The notes under the pieces were generated by a model that saw only the letters and a list, made by a program, of their open reading frames with translations, was not told the origin of the DNA and searched no databases. From Lindgomyces ingoldianus (lineage: Eukaryota > Ascomycota > Dothideomycetes > Pleosporales > Lindgomycetaceae), in contig NW_022985206.1 of the NCBI RefSeq assembly GCF_010093535.1, forward strand, positions 379,518 to 443,517: DNA of 64,000 nucleotides. The letters are read 5' to 3'. Shown here piece by piece: positions 48,238 through 59,893 of this stretch. Both the position numbers and the translations under genes were made by a program. Position 1 is the first letter of the stretch. Each line of letters opens with the position of its first letter.

Positions 48238-50054
48238 CTAATCTGCCTCCTCATCGTACATCGCCTCGAGCATAAACGGACTACTCCTCCTTATCCCCGG
48301 CCCCTTCAACACCAACACAACCGGCACAATACTCAACGCGGCGCCAATAAACCCCAGCAAACTTCCAGCCCATCCATACCCCAGATTATTGAACAAAGAG
48401 AACGAGGCAAGTGGCAGGAACGCACCGAAGGAATTCCGACCAAGCGAGGCGGCGGAGAGCGCGGAGGCTGCGTATTTCTCGTAAGCGTCCGTCAGGTAAT
48501 TCACTACGCCCATGTAGATGGAATAGATCCCTACACCAACGATACACACACCAATTGTAGGCACAATCCAATGGATATCGGGCCGTGAGCTCCATCCGTA
48601 CATGAACAGCCCGCCGGTGAAGAGGATTGAGCCAGGAATACTGGTGTACAGCCGGCCTTCTGGGATGGGTTTCCCGGGTCTCTCGGTATTCTTGGAGGCA
48701 GTGCGGACATACAGCCAGTCTTGTATGGGGTTAATAAATGTTCCGATTGCGGCGCCAGCAGTGATGGCGAGTTGAACCAGGCCAGTTTGAAAGGTGGTAA
48801 AGCCGTAATTAGTGCCGAAGGTCTGGACGACTGATGAGAAGAACAGGAATAGGATGCCCCAGGCGAAGCTTATCCAGAGGGTGAAGAATGTGACGACTGG
48901 TTCGGTGAGGAGCATCTTTGTGGGCCGCATGAATGAAATTTTGAGAAGAGAGGCAACAGACGCGCGGTTTAGTTCGGGTGCGGCATAGATGGTTCGACCG
49001 GTATCTTGTCGTAGTTTTTTGGCCCGTTTCGTGAGGATGACATCGCCGCGGGTTTCTTTGAGGATGAGATAGAAGATTGGGATGAGGGCGGCATTATAGA
49101 TTATTTGGATGTAGTAGATCCTAGAAAGCATCAGGTTTGAACGACTCGACACAAGGATATCCTTACCATCTCCAGGGTGCCTCGAGGCCCCTAGTGGGTT
49201 CGTGGATTTGGACAATGGCGCTGCCGACAAATGGCCCAAGAGCAATGCCAGCTACACTAGTGAATCCGAAGAGAGACATGGGAAGACTTCGAGCTTTATC
49301 GCCGCGCTAGATGTCGCTAATACTTCCACCAACGATGTTGATTGAAACGGATGACGCTCCACCGCCAAAAAATCTGGTGACTACTACTGTCGCAAAATTG
49401 TCTGCAAAGGCTGAGCCAAATAGGAACAATTCAAAAACAATATACGCGGCCTACGTTTTTGTTAAACCCCGAATTTCATACGGGCACGGAGGAGTACATA
49501 CGAAGTAACCCGGCATACGCCCGGTGTTCTCAGTTAGTGGCACGAAGACGAGTGGGAATAGCGCAGCCCCAACATTCCAGCTGCAAGTTGCCCAATAGAG
49601 ATTCGGGAACGGCTCATTCTGGACATTGAATCGAGCTGCCATGTAATTGTTCCCTGCCCCATATGAACCAGCTGGAAGACCTGTCAAAATTGATATGAAG
49701 CACACAGTTACTGTGAGAATCCACCTGTACGTAATGGACCAATTGAACCTGCCGTTCCGAGTCAGTCCGCTGAAGCACGAAATAAGCTGCTTGTGTTCAT
49801 ACGGATTGTCTGGATCATTGGGGCCCTTCCAGGTATGGATTTCTACTTCCTTCTCTTCTCCATCAATGACTACTCGCTTTATGAGGGCTAGATGGGGACC
49901 TGGGGCTGTACACCCGCCACGGGAAGTCGAAATAGATCCCCATGAATCTTTGGGATTTTCTGAGAGAATAGTCAATCTACTGGATGCGAGGCGAAATTCG
50001 GTAGCACTCAGGCACTGACGCACCTTTCTCCTCATTCAAAGACGGAGATGACAT
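48238..50054 (-). pseudogene. DHA1-type MFS drug/polyamine transporter with one nonsense codon
   Basis: Five exons (50054-50024, 49959-49803, 49748-49502, 49450-49167, 49120-48238) join in phase through 46-64 nt introns with good splice signals. The start, MSSPSLNEEKENPKDSWGS, follows AACACATC. The joined frame is 534 codons, normal for major-facilitator drug:H+ antiporters of the plasma membrane. The first transmembrane region opens after DPDNPFNWSITYRW. Family features include GGGASSVSINIVGGSISDI, then RGDKARSLPMSLFGF and LGPFVGSAIVQI, the motif C region. At codon 193 the conserved Trp of SDIWRG is replaced by TAG (49309-49307). A TGG to TAG change lies in TpG context, as produced by repeat-induced point mutation on the opposite strand. 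All other codons and splice sites look intact, so inactivation is recent, or the base is a sequencing error. The exported compound is unknown. Confidence 0.85.
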
Positions 50055-53000
50055 GATGTGTTTTGAATTCTAAAGTGCCAATTGAGTAACAGAAGACTAG
50101 GGTGAAGAAAGGTGTGCCAAAAGACCGTGAAAAGCAAAATAGGTAGAGAAATCACCCCGCTTTAATGAAGGAAAAATGCGTACAGTTACAAATTGGGCAT
50201 TACATAGCATGTGATCGCAGTAAGCATGGAACCTTTCTGGAAGTAAAGCAACATGACGTTGGTTTGACGGAAAGTGACCGTTGAACCACCACCAGCCCTC
50301 CAGCCAGGATGAAGCTACACGAGGCTAACCTTGGAAAGCGAAATTTAATCTAGAGCATCGGATCTTGACGGATGGTCCTCTTGGATGGCAATAATAGCGA
50401 CCGTGGATCATTTGCCTTTGCCGAAGCTCCATTATGACTCCGCATCGATGCTTCCTTGCTGGGAAAAGGAGGAAAGATTTTTGTGGGGTTCGAAATCTGG
50501 TGAGTTTGACCTACTGTGAAGCATTGAGAAAATGTTTCGTACAAGGTGTGCAAGCGCTCAATTTAGGAGACAGAAAATTGTGGATGCTTCGCTAGGAATT
50601 ATGAGTTTGCCAGAGACCGCATCGTTGTTAAAGCTAGGAAAGGGGCAGTTGCACGTGAAACTAAACCTCTAGATCGCAATACAATTCTCGGTATCGCGAA
50701 TGCTTGATCACTACTCGCTTTTGGACCCTGGTAAGAGTTTCCCGGAAGAATAGTCGATAATCTTCTTATCTCAAAGTGGAGTTGATGCCCCTGGGCCAAT
50801 TGTCGATCTCCCGTTTGTTGAGTGCACTGCATTTCACGGCTCTAGCTCCTCGAACATACCGTCATAGATCTTGAACAGTTTGTGTAAGAGATAGATCGCG
50901 ATACGATGCGAACACAGATAATGGACCATTTGCCATCTAGCAACCGAGATGGAAACTGTCGATGAAGCCCAAATGTTCGGGTCAGGCGAAGAGGAGCCTC
51001 AGGAGGGTTCCCCGCATTCATTCCATCACAACTCCTGAGCTAGAATGGGGGGGTGGTATCAGTGAAGGGATTCAGCCGAGCCCTGTGAGTAGTTAGAAGC
51101 CATTAGCAGGGTGGAAACATGCATCACGATGAGTTGTGGTAAAAGATGATAGACGATAGATCCGATTGAGAAACTGACTTTCAAACTTCTCACGATTACT
51201 AAGCTGCCATATTGAAACCACACTCGCGGCTGCACAACTGTGCTAGGAACGATATTATCCTGTCAGAAAAAATTATCTAAAAGCTTCCAACTTTATTTTG
51301 AAAGAAATGGATATCGTGGTATTGCCGTATTTTCGATGACAAGGAATTACACGATTACTGGAGGTAACAGGGGATTTAAATAGAGAACGTCGATGTAGAT
51401 AGTACATAAGTATGCATAGTCCCAAGGTCATTCGAATGGAGGTTGCTGATGTCCTCTAAAACTTCGAATATCCTTAAAGGTGCCACAAACGATTTTGACT
51501 GGCTCATATTCACTCGCTGAAGACAACTCGCCAGTGGTCTCAAAGCATTACGAAAATCTCAGATAGCAGCCCCTGCTGTTCACACATTTCCTTCCACAAC
51601 CCATCTTTCGTTCGTTCCAATCGCTCTGCCATACTACTCACCACAGTTACCCAAGCGCATAGTGTCCAGATTGTGAGTAACTGTCTCCCCTTCCCCGCTG
51701 TTTCACAGACCCCTTATGGACTTGTATAGAGATATCAGGACACCATGCGATTGCCTCTCGCCGTTCCACAGGCCCTCGCTATATAAAACTAGAGGCCAAT
51801 CGATCGCAACACAGCGTGGAAGTATGCAGGTTCAGCACTTGTTGTGTGTTCTTGCTAAGTAAGTACGAAGATAGCTAGAGAGAGTTTCTCGTCCGCCGAA
51901 AATTTTGAGCGAACCCAGAGGGCCTTTGCAGATGACGTCCTATGAGCTATTAAAGGGGCGAAAGTCTACCGTCGAGAATTAAATAGGGTACAAGTGACAG
52001 CGGGGTGCCTGAGCGTTGTCTTGACATGTTTGATTACCTCATGAAGGCCGCAGCCAAGGGAACCGTCGCCACTACATACATAGTTATATTCCAGGATTGT
52101 AAGCCGAGTGATTCACTGGAGAATGAATGGCAGGGTCGTGCTGTTCGCTTAACAGCTTCGCCGCAGAGTGGTCAAACTAGTTGAGATTGAATGTTGAAGT
52201 GAAATCCAACTAGATATGGTGCCCATGTTGCTCAATTGTGAGAGGTCAAGAGTTTCGATTGCAGGGAGCTGGAGTAGTGGAAGAAAGCCCTTCAAAAAGG
52301 GTTGAGGTTCTGTGGGTACCGTGCAGAGGCCTGTCCACTGAGGCTCGACCGCAGTTCTGACACATCAGGCAGAGGTAGTTGCCAGGTGGAGCAAGTCTAA
52401 GGAAGCCAGTCGAACGAGATGAATATGATATCTAGAACAAGATATCGCAGATAGGTACATTAAGATATACACCGAAGTATAGTGAAATTCAAATCATTCA
52501 TCTCTATGTTGACAATCCAATTATGCATCGAAATTAAAGGTAGTGGGACCGCAATGACCGACCGAGTGAAGAGCTCAAAGGCTCATGAGCCGCCTTAATC
52601 CGGATTATTTTGCGGTCCTGGCCCTAGCTAGTAGTTCCTAGTTCGAGATTCGACATTTCAACCTAAGACTCAAGCTCTGGGTATTGAACTAGTGTGTAGA
52701 GTGCTGGATTGTACCAGGGAGGAGCAGGACGTGTGCACCCTAGGTCACGACGATATCTTTGAACAAGTATTGAGCAGGAGCTGCTCTGAGGGATTCGTTG
52801 GCATGAGATAGGCTTGAAATATCAGTGCAAGCCATCTTGAAAGAATAGCCCCCAGCAGTTCCACCGGCAGGTCGGATAAGACTGCCATTGAGCTAGGTAG
52901 GTCGCAAGTTCTTTAGGTGTCTGGAATTGCACTGAATTGCCTCCTAACAATATGATAGGCCATCCCAAATGTCTGTCGCGAGGCACGAGGGACACAGAGA

Positions 53001-53316
53001 AAGCAGTGGAGGAGCATTGTGGGCGTGGCGTAGCTGGATGAATGTTTGACCGACGGCTTGGCTGCCCGGAGTGTCGGAGCTTTGACGATGATGTCGAGAT
53101 TTTGAGCGCTGCTGATCAATTCAATTCACGCGGCGACACTCGCTCCTCAGTCCCGACACTGCACTCCTCTCCATCCACTCCGACGTCACCTGCATTACCT
53201 CCCGCTACTAATTAGGTGCATTGCATTTCCTGAAGGGCGACACGGGCGCCTGCAGTACTCCTTCCTCGAAATAGCGCCGCCATCACTCCCGAGGCAAGTG
53301 CTACCAACGCCGCAAG
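50055..53316. other. Gene desert before Lon gene
   Basis: Short frames without motifs on both strands. The final 180 bases become CT-rich and include GACGTCA (half of a CRE-like site) at 53182-53188, probably within the Lon promoter. No repeat or RNA gene was seen. Confidence 0.4.
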
Positions 53317-56300
53317 ATGCTTCATGGACAAAACCTGCCATGGCGCGTCGCCCTTCGCCATGTATCGCGATCAGCAACCCGGATCCCCGTAATCCGAGTG
53401 CCAACTTCCTTCCTTCCGTCGCAATGTTCAGCGTCCAACTTATCAGTATACTCTCGGCGATACCCTTCACCGCCCGCCGCGCTCTTTGCCTCCCGCAATT
53501 TCTCCACCTCATTAAGCAGACAGAAAGAGAAGAACCCAAAATCATCCCCAGATCCACAAGAAGAAGTCAAGGAAGAGAGCGATGAGGAACGATCCGAGCG
53601 ACCCGAGACTCAAGAAGAGGCAGAGGACCTCGACGCCAAATCGAAGACACCTGACCCGATACCTTCCTCAAAGTCAGGTGAAGCGCGGGGTAGCGCAGGA
53701 GCAGATGGGGCTTCAGGATCTGGGGTTGAGGTATCGAGCAAGAAACGGAAACCAGAACGCTCACTTGTAAAACCGCTAATTCCAGAAGTGTACCCGCAGG
53801 TCATGGCTATCCCAATCGGTAAGCGGCCACTTTTTCCGGGCTTCTACAAAGCTATCACGATACGCAATAAGGAGGTCGGACAGGCAATTGCGGACATGGT
53901 GAAACGAGGACAGCCATACATCGGTGCCTTCTTACTTAAGGACGATGATGCAGATAAGGATGTCATTGATAACCCGAACGAAGTCTACGATGTAGGTACG
54001 TTTTGTCAGGTCACCAGTGCGTTTCCTGTAGGGCTCGATGGTGATTTTGCCATGACATGCGTTTTGTACCCTCACCGCAGGATCAAGATGACCGGTCTCA
54101 AGCCTCCGACTCCAGACAAACCCGAGGAAACTCAAAAGGTGGATGAATTATTGGTATCTGAGATCGCAGAGGGGGAGTCAGCTAAACAAGAGTTAGAAGG
54201 ACAAGAGTCAAAGGGCGACGTTGTGGCTAGCTTCGAGGAGAGCAGTGCGGATGCCCACAAGCCACCGCATTATTACGATGCCACCTCCTTCCTCAGAGAC
54301 CGCAAAGTCAGCATCGCGGACGTCGAGAACATGGTTGAAGAACCATTCGACATGAAGAATAACAAAGTTATCCCTGCCCTCGTCAGCGAGATCGTCAACA
54401 CCTTCAAAGCTGTCGCTCTCCTCAACCCGCTCTTCCGCGATCACATCTCCACATTCTCAGTACAAACCACGATGAACGTCGGGGAGGATCCGGTCAGGTT
54501 AGCTGACTTCGCTGCTGCGGTTGCGCAGGCGGACTCCCATGAGCTGCAGGAAGCACTCGAGGCAATGAATATAGAGACGCGGCTAAGCAAGGCCCTACTT
54601 GTCCTTAAGAAAGAACTTATGAACGCGGAGCTCCAGTCGAAAATTGTTAAGGATGTCGAAACTAAGATACACAAGAAGCAACGCGAATACTGGTTAATGG
54701 AGCAGATGAAGGGCATCAAGCGCGAACTTGGTATTGAATCCGACGGCAAGGATAAGCTCATCGAAAAGTTTAACGACAAAGCGAGCAAGCTTGCTATGCC
54801 GGAGGCAGTGAAGAAAGTCTTTGAAGAAGAGATGAGCAAGCTCGCACACCTCGAGCCGGCCGCATCGGAATTCAATGTCACGCGTAATTACCTCGATTGG
54901 CTCACGCAGCTTCCTTGGGGGCAGCAGAGCGCGGAGAATTTCGGTATTCAACACGCACGGGAAGTTCTCGACGAAGATCACTACGGCCTTAAGGACGTCA
55001 AAGACCGCATCTTGGAATTCATCGCTGTCGGCAAACTCCGCGGAACGGTCGAAGGCAAGATCCTCTGCATGGTCGGACCCCCTGGTGTAGGTAAGACTTC
55101 TATCGGGAAGTCAGTCGCTCGAGCTTTGAACCGACAATACTACCGCTTCAGTGTCGGTGGTCTGTCCGATGTTGCTGAGATCAAGGGTCATCGGAGGACG
55201 TATGTCGGCGCTCTTCCCGGTCGCATTATTCAGGCTCTCAAGAAATGCCAAACCGAAAACCCGCTCATCTTGATTGATGAAGTGGATAAGATAGGTCGAG
55301 GCCATAACGGTGATCCCTCTTCGGCGTTACTCGAGCTACTTGACCCAGAGCAAAATAACAGCTTCTTGGATCACTACATGGATGTCCCGGTCGATCTCTC
55401 CAAAGTCCTCTTCGTCTGTACAGCGAATATGACCGACACTATCCCGCGCCCCCTGCTCGATAGAATGGAGATGATCGAGCTCTCCGGCTACGTCGCCGAT
55501 GAGAAGATGGCGATTGCAGAACGCTACCTCGGTCCCGCCGCCAAGGAGATTAGCGGTTTAAAGGACGTCGATGTTACGCTTGAAAAAGAGGCCATAATCG
55601 AACTCATCAACAAGTACTGCCGCGAATCCGGTGTCCGAAATCTGAAGAAACAGATCGAAAAAGTCTACCGCAAATCCGCCCTCAAAATCGTGACTGAGCT
55701 CGGCGAAGAGGCCCTATCTGAATCGCAAGCCCTGACTGACGAAGGCAAAGCCGCGCAACAAGAATCCGAAAAAGATGACACCGATGTCAGAGAAACCCCC
55801 GAGAACATCGAAAAGGAGACCACGAAAATCCCGCGCGTCGCCCTCAAAGTCCCAGACTCGGTTCACGTCTCCATCAACAAGGACAATCTAAAAGACTACG
55901 TTGGCCCACCAATCTTCACTTCCGACCGCCTCTACGACACGACCCCCCCCGGCGTCGCCATGGGATTGGCCTGGACCTCCATGGGCGGTGCAGCACTGTA
56001 TGTCGAATCTATCCTCGAAAACGTGCTCTCGGCCACATCATCCCCAGGCCTCGAACGCACCGGCTCCCTCAAATCCGTCATGAAAGAATCCGCAACCGTC
56101 GCGTACTCCTTCGCTAAAGGTCTCGTCGCGCGCGACTTCCCCAAGAACCGCTTCTTTGAGCATGCGCGGATACATTTGCACTGTCCGGAGGGCGCAGTAC
56201 CGAAGGATGGACCAAGCGCCGGCATCACAATGGCGACGAGCATGTTGTCGTTGGCGCTGGGCCGCAAACTCGAGCCTACGATTGCCATGACGGGCGAGTT

Positions 56301-56721
56301 GACGGTCACAGGCAAGGTGCTGAGGATTGGGGGATTGAGAGAGAAGACCGTAGCGGCGAGACGGGCGGGCGCGAAGATGGTTATTTTTCCCCAGGATAAT
56401 ATGAGTGATTGGCTGGAGTTGCCGGAGGTATGTCCCTGTTTCTGTTCTCTTTGTCTTTCGCATTCACTTTGATGGTGGATTGGGGGTTTATGGAGAATTG
56501 TGCTAACTATAGTGTTCTAGAACATCAAGGAAGGCATCCAAGGGAAACCCGTGTCCTGGTACGCCGAGGTCTTCGACCTCGTCTTTCCGGACCTAGATCG
56601 CGATACCGCGAATAAGGTTTGGGAGAAGGAGCTTAAATCGAAGAAGGCGGAGAAGAAGACAAAAAAGGAGAAGGTCAAGGAGGAAAAGGAGGAGGAAGAG
56701 GAGAGCGGGGATGAGGATTGA
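53317..56721 (+). CDS. PIM1: Mitochondrial Lon protease (Pim1-type), 1103 aa
   Basis: Exon 1 (53317-56427) and exon 2 (56521-56721) are joined by a 93-nt intron, GTATGT...TCTAG, phase 0. Residues 1-70 form an Arg/Ser-rich mitochondrial presequence ending near RNFSTSLSRQ, followed by an acidic linker. The LON substrate-binding domain begins near residue 160 (AIPIGKRPLFPGFYKAITIR); a coiled-coil region lies at about 400-480. The AAA+ module carries Walker A GPPGVGKTS (about 587-595) and Walker B LILIDEVDKIG (about 649-659). The proteolytic domain has KDGPSAGITMATSML with catalytic Ser967 and GGLREKTVAARRAGAK with catalytic Lys1010; their 43-residue spacing equals that of E. coli Lon. This matrix ATP-dependent protease removes damaged proteins. 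A charged insert at about 800-850 separates AAA+ and protease domains, and a Lys/Glu-rich tail ends the protein. Confidence 0.97.
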
Positions 56722-59700
56722 GAAGGGAGGGAAAGGGAATGAGGGAATGGTTAGAGTTGGGAGAAGAAAGTAGGGAGTGTGAATAGATCTGTACATTATT
56801 GCATTGTATAGTGCATTTCCTGGAGTACAGGCGGGCCTACGGGTCTGAATGCATATAGTCCTAAGGGGCTTCATGGTCGTAGTTGGGATCTCTTCTCTGA
56901 TAGAATACGAATAGACTGTGCTCATGTGTATCATGTAGATGGTTTGCTCAAGAGTTGTATTTTATAACAACAGCATTAGCTATCATTGTGCTACCCTTTC
57001 ATGGTTTGCGCTGATCAGCAAAGCACTAGGTAGGCATTATCCTGTCCAGCTGGCTCGCTAAGGACGGTCGGATCCTGAACACTTGCTCAAGAAGCTTGAA
57101 AACCTCTTCGCTTGCATTTCAAAGTAGTCTTGCATCTTAGTTTCCCTTGCTGAAGTTTCTCTGAAGGGTGGAGGGTTTGATAATAGGATAGAGTAAGGAA
57201 GAGGGGCTCGTACGCTTAAAATGTGCGGAGGGGAAAGAGAGTTCTACCGTGCACCCTTGGCTAACCACTAACATACAGAGAGAGATACTCAACATCCACT
57301 CGCTGGGCTTTTTGAATAGTCCACCACCTCAGTTATCATTACCGTCATCTCTTGTACCTTCAAAGGCTTCCCACAAACCCCCTAACCCGCTAGCAAATGA
57401 AGGGTATGTACATGCAGCTTCGAAACGTGACTAGACATTTTCAAATGTACCTACCCCTCTCCACCTCTCCTAGGTGACAGGGATGCGAATCGGCAGACAT
57501 GCAGCCACACGATAAACTCAGCACAGATAGATTAATAACGGTGCAAAGGCTGGGGCGGGAACGAGAATATTTGCTTTTGCCGCCCGCGTGAGTCCGCGTG
57601 AGTCCGCGTGCTGATGCTTACATCCAGGGTGCGAAGCTAACCGGACGGAGTGACGGGCTGACATGGTCTGGTAGAGCGGAGATGGGGTGTGAGATGTGGG
57701 ATGTCAGCGTAGGGTGTTGAGCTGGGGTAACGTTAGTGGAAGGGTGTGTCCCGGATTTGTGTGGACTGGATAGGAGAGCCCAATTGCTAGATTGCAATTG
57801 TGGGCAGATAATCAATCATTGTTCCAATTCCATCAAGAATCAGAGACGTGACGACGATGGTGTCGTGCAGCGCGGTGCGATTCTTATTTTCTGTCGCCGA
57901 AACCGGTGTGTGCAGCGGGAATCATGAGGTTGGTATTGGTGGGGCAAGCAGAGCGCATGCGCATGAACGAACGGTATTGACGTGTCAATGGGCATCGCAA
58001 TGTTAAAGTTCTACTATGCATGGGAGAGGACAGCGCAGAGAGGGGAGAGCGAATGGGAGGGGAGAGGATGGGAGGGCGGAAGAAGGCTGAGCATAGCGGG
58101 AGTACGGAGGCTGGAGCAGAGCGTTGGTGGATTGGATTGCTTCACTTTTTGGGCACAAAGAGGTTGGGAGCGGAGGGGATGAGAGGGCGGAGGGCAGACC
58201 GTACTCAATTGCGTTTGAGACAGTTGTCCGAGATATCAAGACTTATCAAGAAAAGACAAGTCTTTCTTCCAAGACATGCACCAGTCGAAACAGCTACCTC
58301 GCACAACTGCACAGTAACTTCGTAACTGCAACACATCCCGATCTTACCCTCGGCATGCAGAATGTCGTAGCAGCAGGAGCACCACACGAGCCCCTTCTGT
58401 CGGAACCCCTCTGACCTCTTAATATCGCGCGTCTGGGCGTCGTGCATGGGCGCTAACGCCGAGTGCAAATGCGCTGAGAGCTCAGGGCGCGGGATCCGGT
58501 TCCGCTGCTGCACCTGTGTCCGCGAAGGGTTTGATGGGCGGAGCAAGTGACGAAGGGTTGGAGTTGGCGCTGGGGACTTGAAATGCAAAACGGAGTACCT
58601 CGTACATAGCCGGAAGTACTGCATTTGCACTTGCTGTGGGTAAGAGGTGCAGCGTTGGAGAGGGGTTGGTAGCCAGGCTAATGTGAGGTGGGAGGGGAGG
58701 GTTAGTTTCATATCAGGAGAGCAGCTCTAGTTCCGGAGTGCGGACGTGAGAGAAGAGTCGTGGGAAGTTGTGGGGGAATGGTGAGGGCAAATTGGGGATT
58801 GGAGGCTGGGAAAGTTCTTCTCGGAGGCTGAATTTTGCATCGCGGACATGGAAGCATATTTGTGCGACCTTTCACCGGAGAGTGGCTGCCAGGTCGGGTC
58901 CGAAGCGTATCCAATCAGAACATGGGTTGAATTGTGCTGTGATTGAGTCGTCTTTTACTCTACTTTTCTTTCTCAACGCTTGGGCCGTGAGGGCTGCACG
59001 ACCGGCAGTCCTGTCCAATCTGTGCGCGTGGGCCTTGACCGCTTCACTGGGAGCGCAGCAGTAGCCGGCTGCAGAAAACTGAAGTTAGCACTGTGACTCC
59101 TCTCCTTCTCCCTCTGTGTACCGATCTCTTCCTTCGCTGTCCGTCTCTGCGTAACTCTGGCCAGTGTTCACGTCCTCGAGTCCTGAGGTTGCAAAGCGCT
59201 GGGAAGTTGCTAAGCCGGATTGTTGTCTGGCCGTGTTCAACAGCAGCTACAATCCCTGATTGGCTGCGTTTGCCAACCCAGCCTCATCTCACCATCATAT
59301 GCATCATTGTTTGACCCGACCACTCCTACCTTGACTCCACACCCAGCTCGCTGTCGCCCTCCCCAGCGCCGCCCGGAATCTCTGCTTCCAGCCTGACCAC
59401 GCCCTGCCAGAGCCTCATCCGGAATATCCTTTCCCATTGCTATTCTGAGGCACTGGGGTTTCCTATTTTTTCGCCAGGCGCCAACCCTCCCGCTTGGGCT
59501 GCAATCTCATTAGGACAGGGCCCGGCCCGGACTTTGAAGGAAAGGGATTTTTAGAAGCAGAGTGCCTCCATGCCAGCGACGGATCTGGAATACAAGACAT
59601 GAACTAGACTGGATGGATGCAGCAAGCCCAAGTTACACACGACGTCTACACGGCATGAAGTCGGCACCTCCACGGCCCACGAGTCCAGAATTCACCAAGT

Positions 59701-59893
59701 CGCAGAGGCAGAGGCAAGGCGGGCGACCTCGATAGATCGCTCGCTTTTCCTCTCTCCACATTTAATCGGTCGATAGCGTAGGAAGGCTGAGGCTGAGGAG
59801 CCTCCGGGGAGAAAAAGACAAAAGGGGTCCTGAGTGTCTAGTACCCTGTTCCGCGTCCCTGTGGACAGTGCGCACTTCGCTGTGTGACGGATC
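56722..59893. other. Long intergenic region before kinase gene
   Basis: About 3.2 kb with no supported gene. From roughly 58020 it has G/A-rich stretches on plus and later CT-rich stretches, consistent with a long promoter or leader for the 59894 gene. Short frames here overlap on both strands. Confidence 0.45.
57581..57610. repeat. 10-bp tandem repeat
   Basis: Two perfect copies of AGTCCGCGTG (57591-57610) follow a related unit CGCCCGCGTG (57581-57590). The G-rich, CpG-containing unit lies in the long upstream region of the kinase gene; any regulatory role is unknown. Confidence 0.75.

Noticed and set aside
54441..54881. Long minus-strand ORFs inside the Lon gene
   Set aside because: Shadows of the Lon coding strand, Ser/Leu-rich and without motifs.
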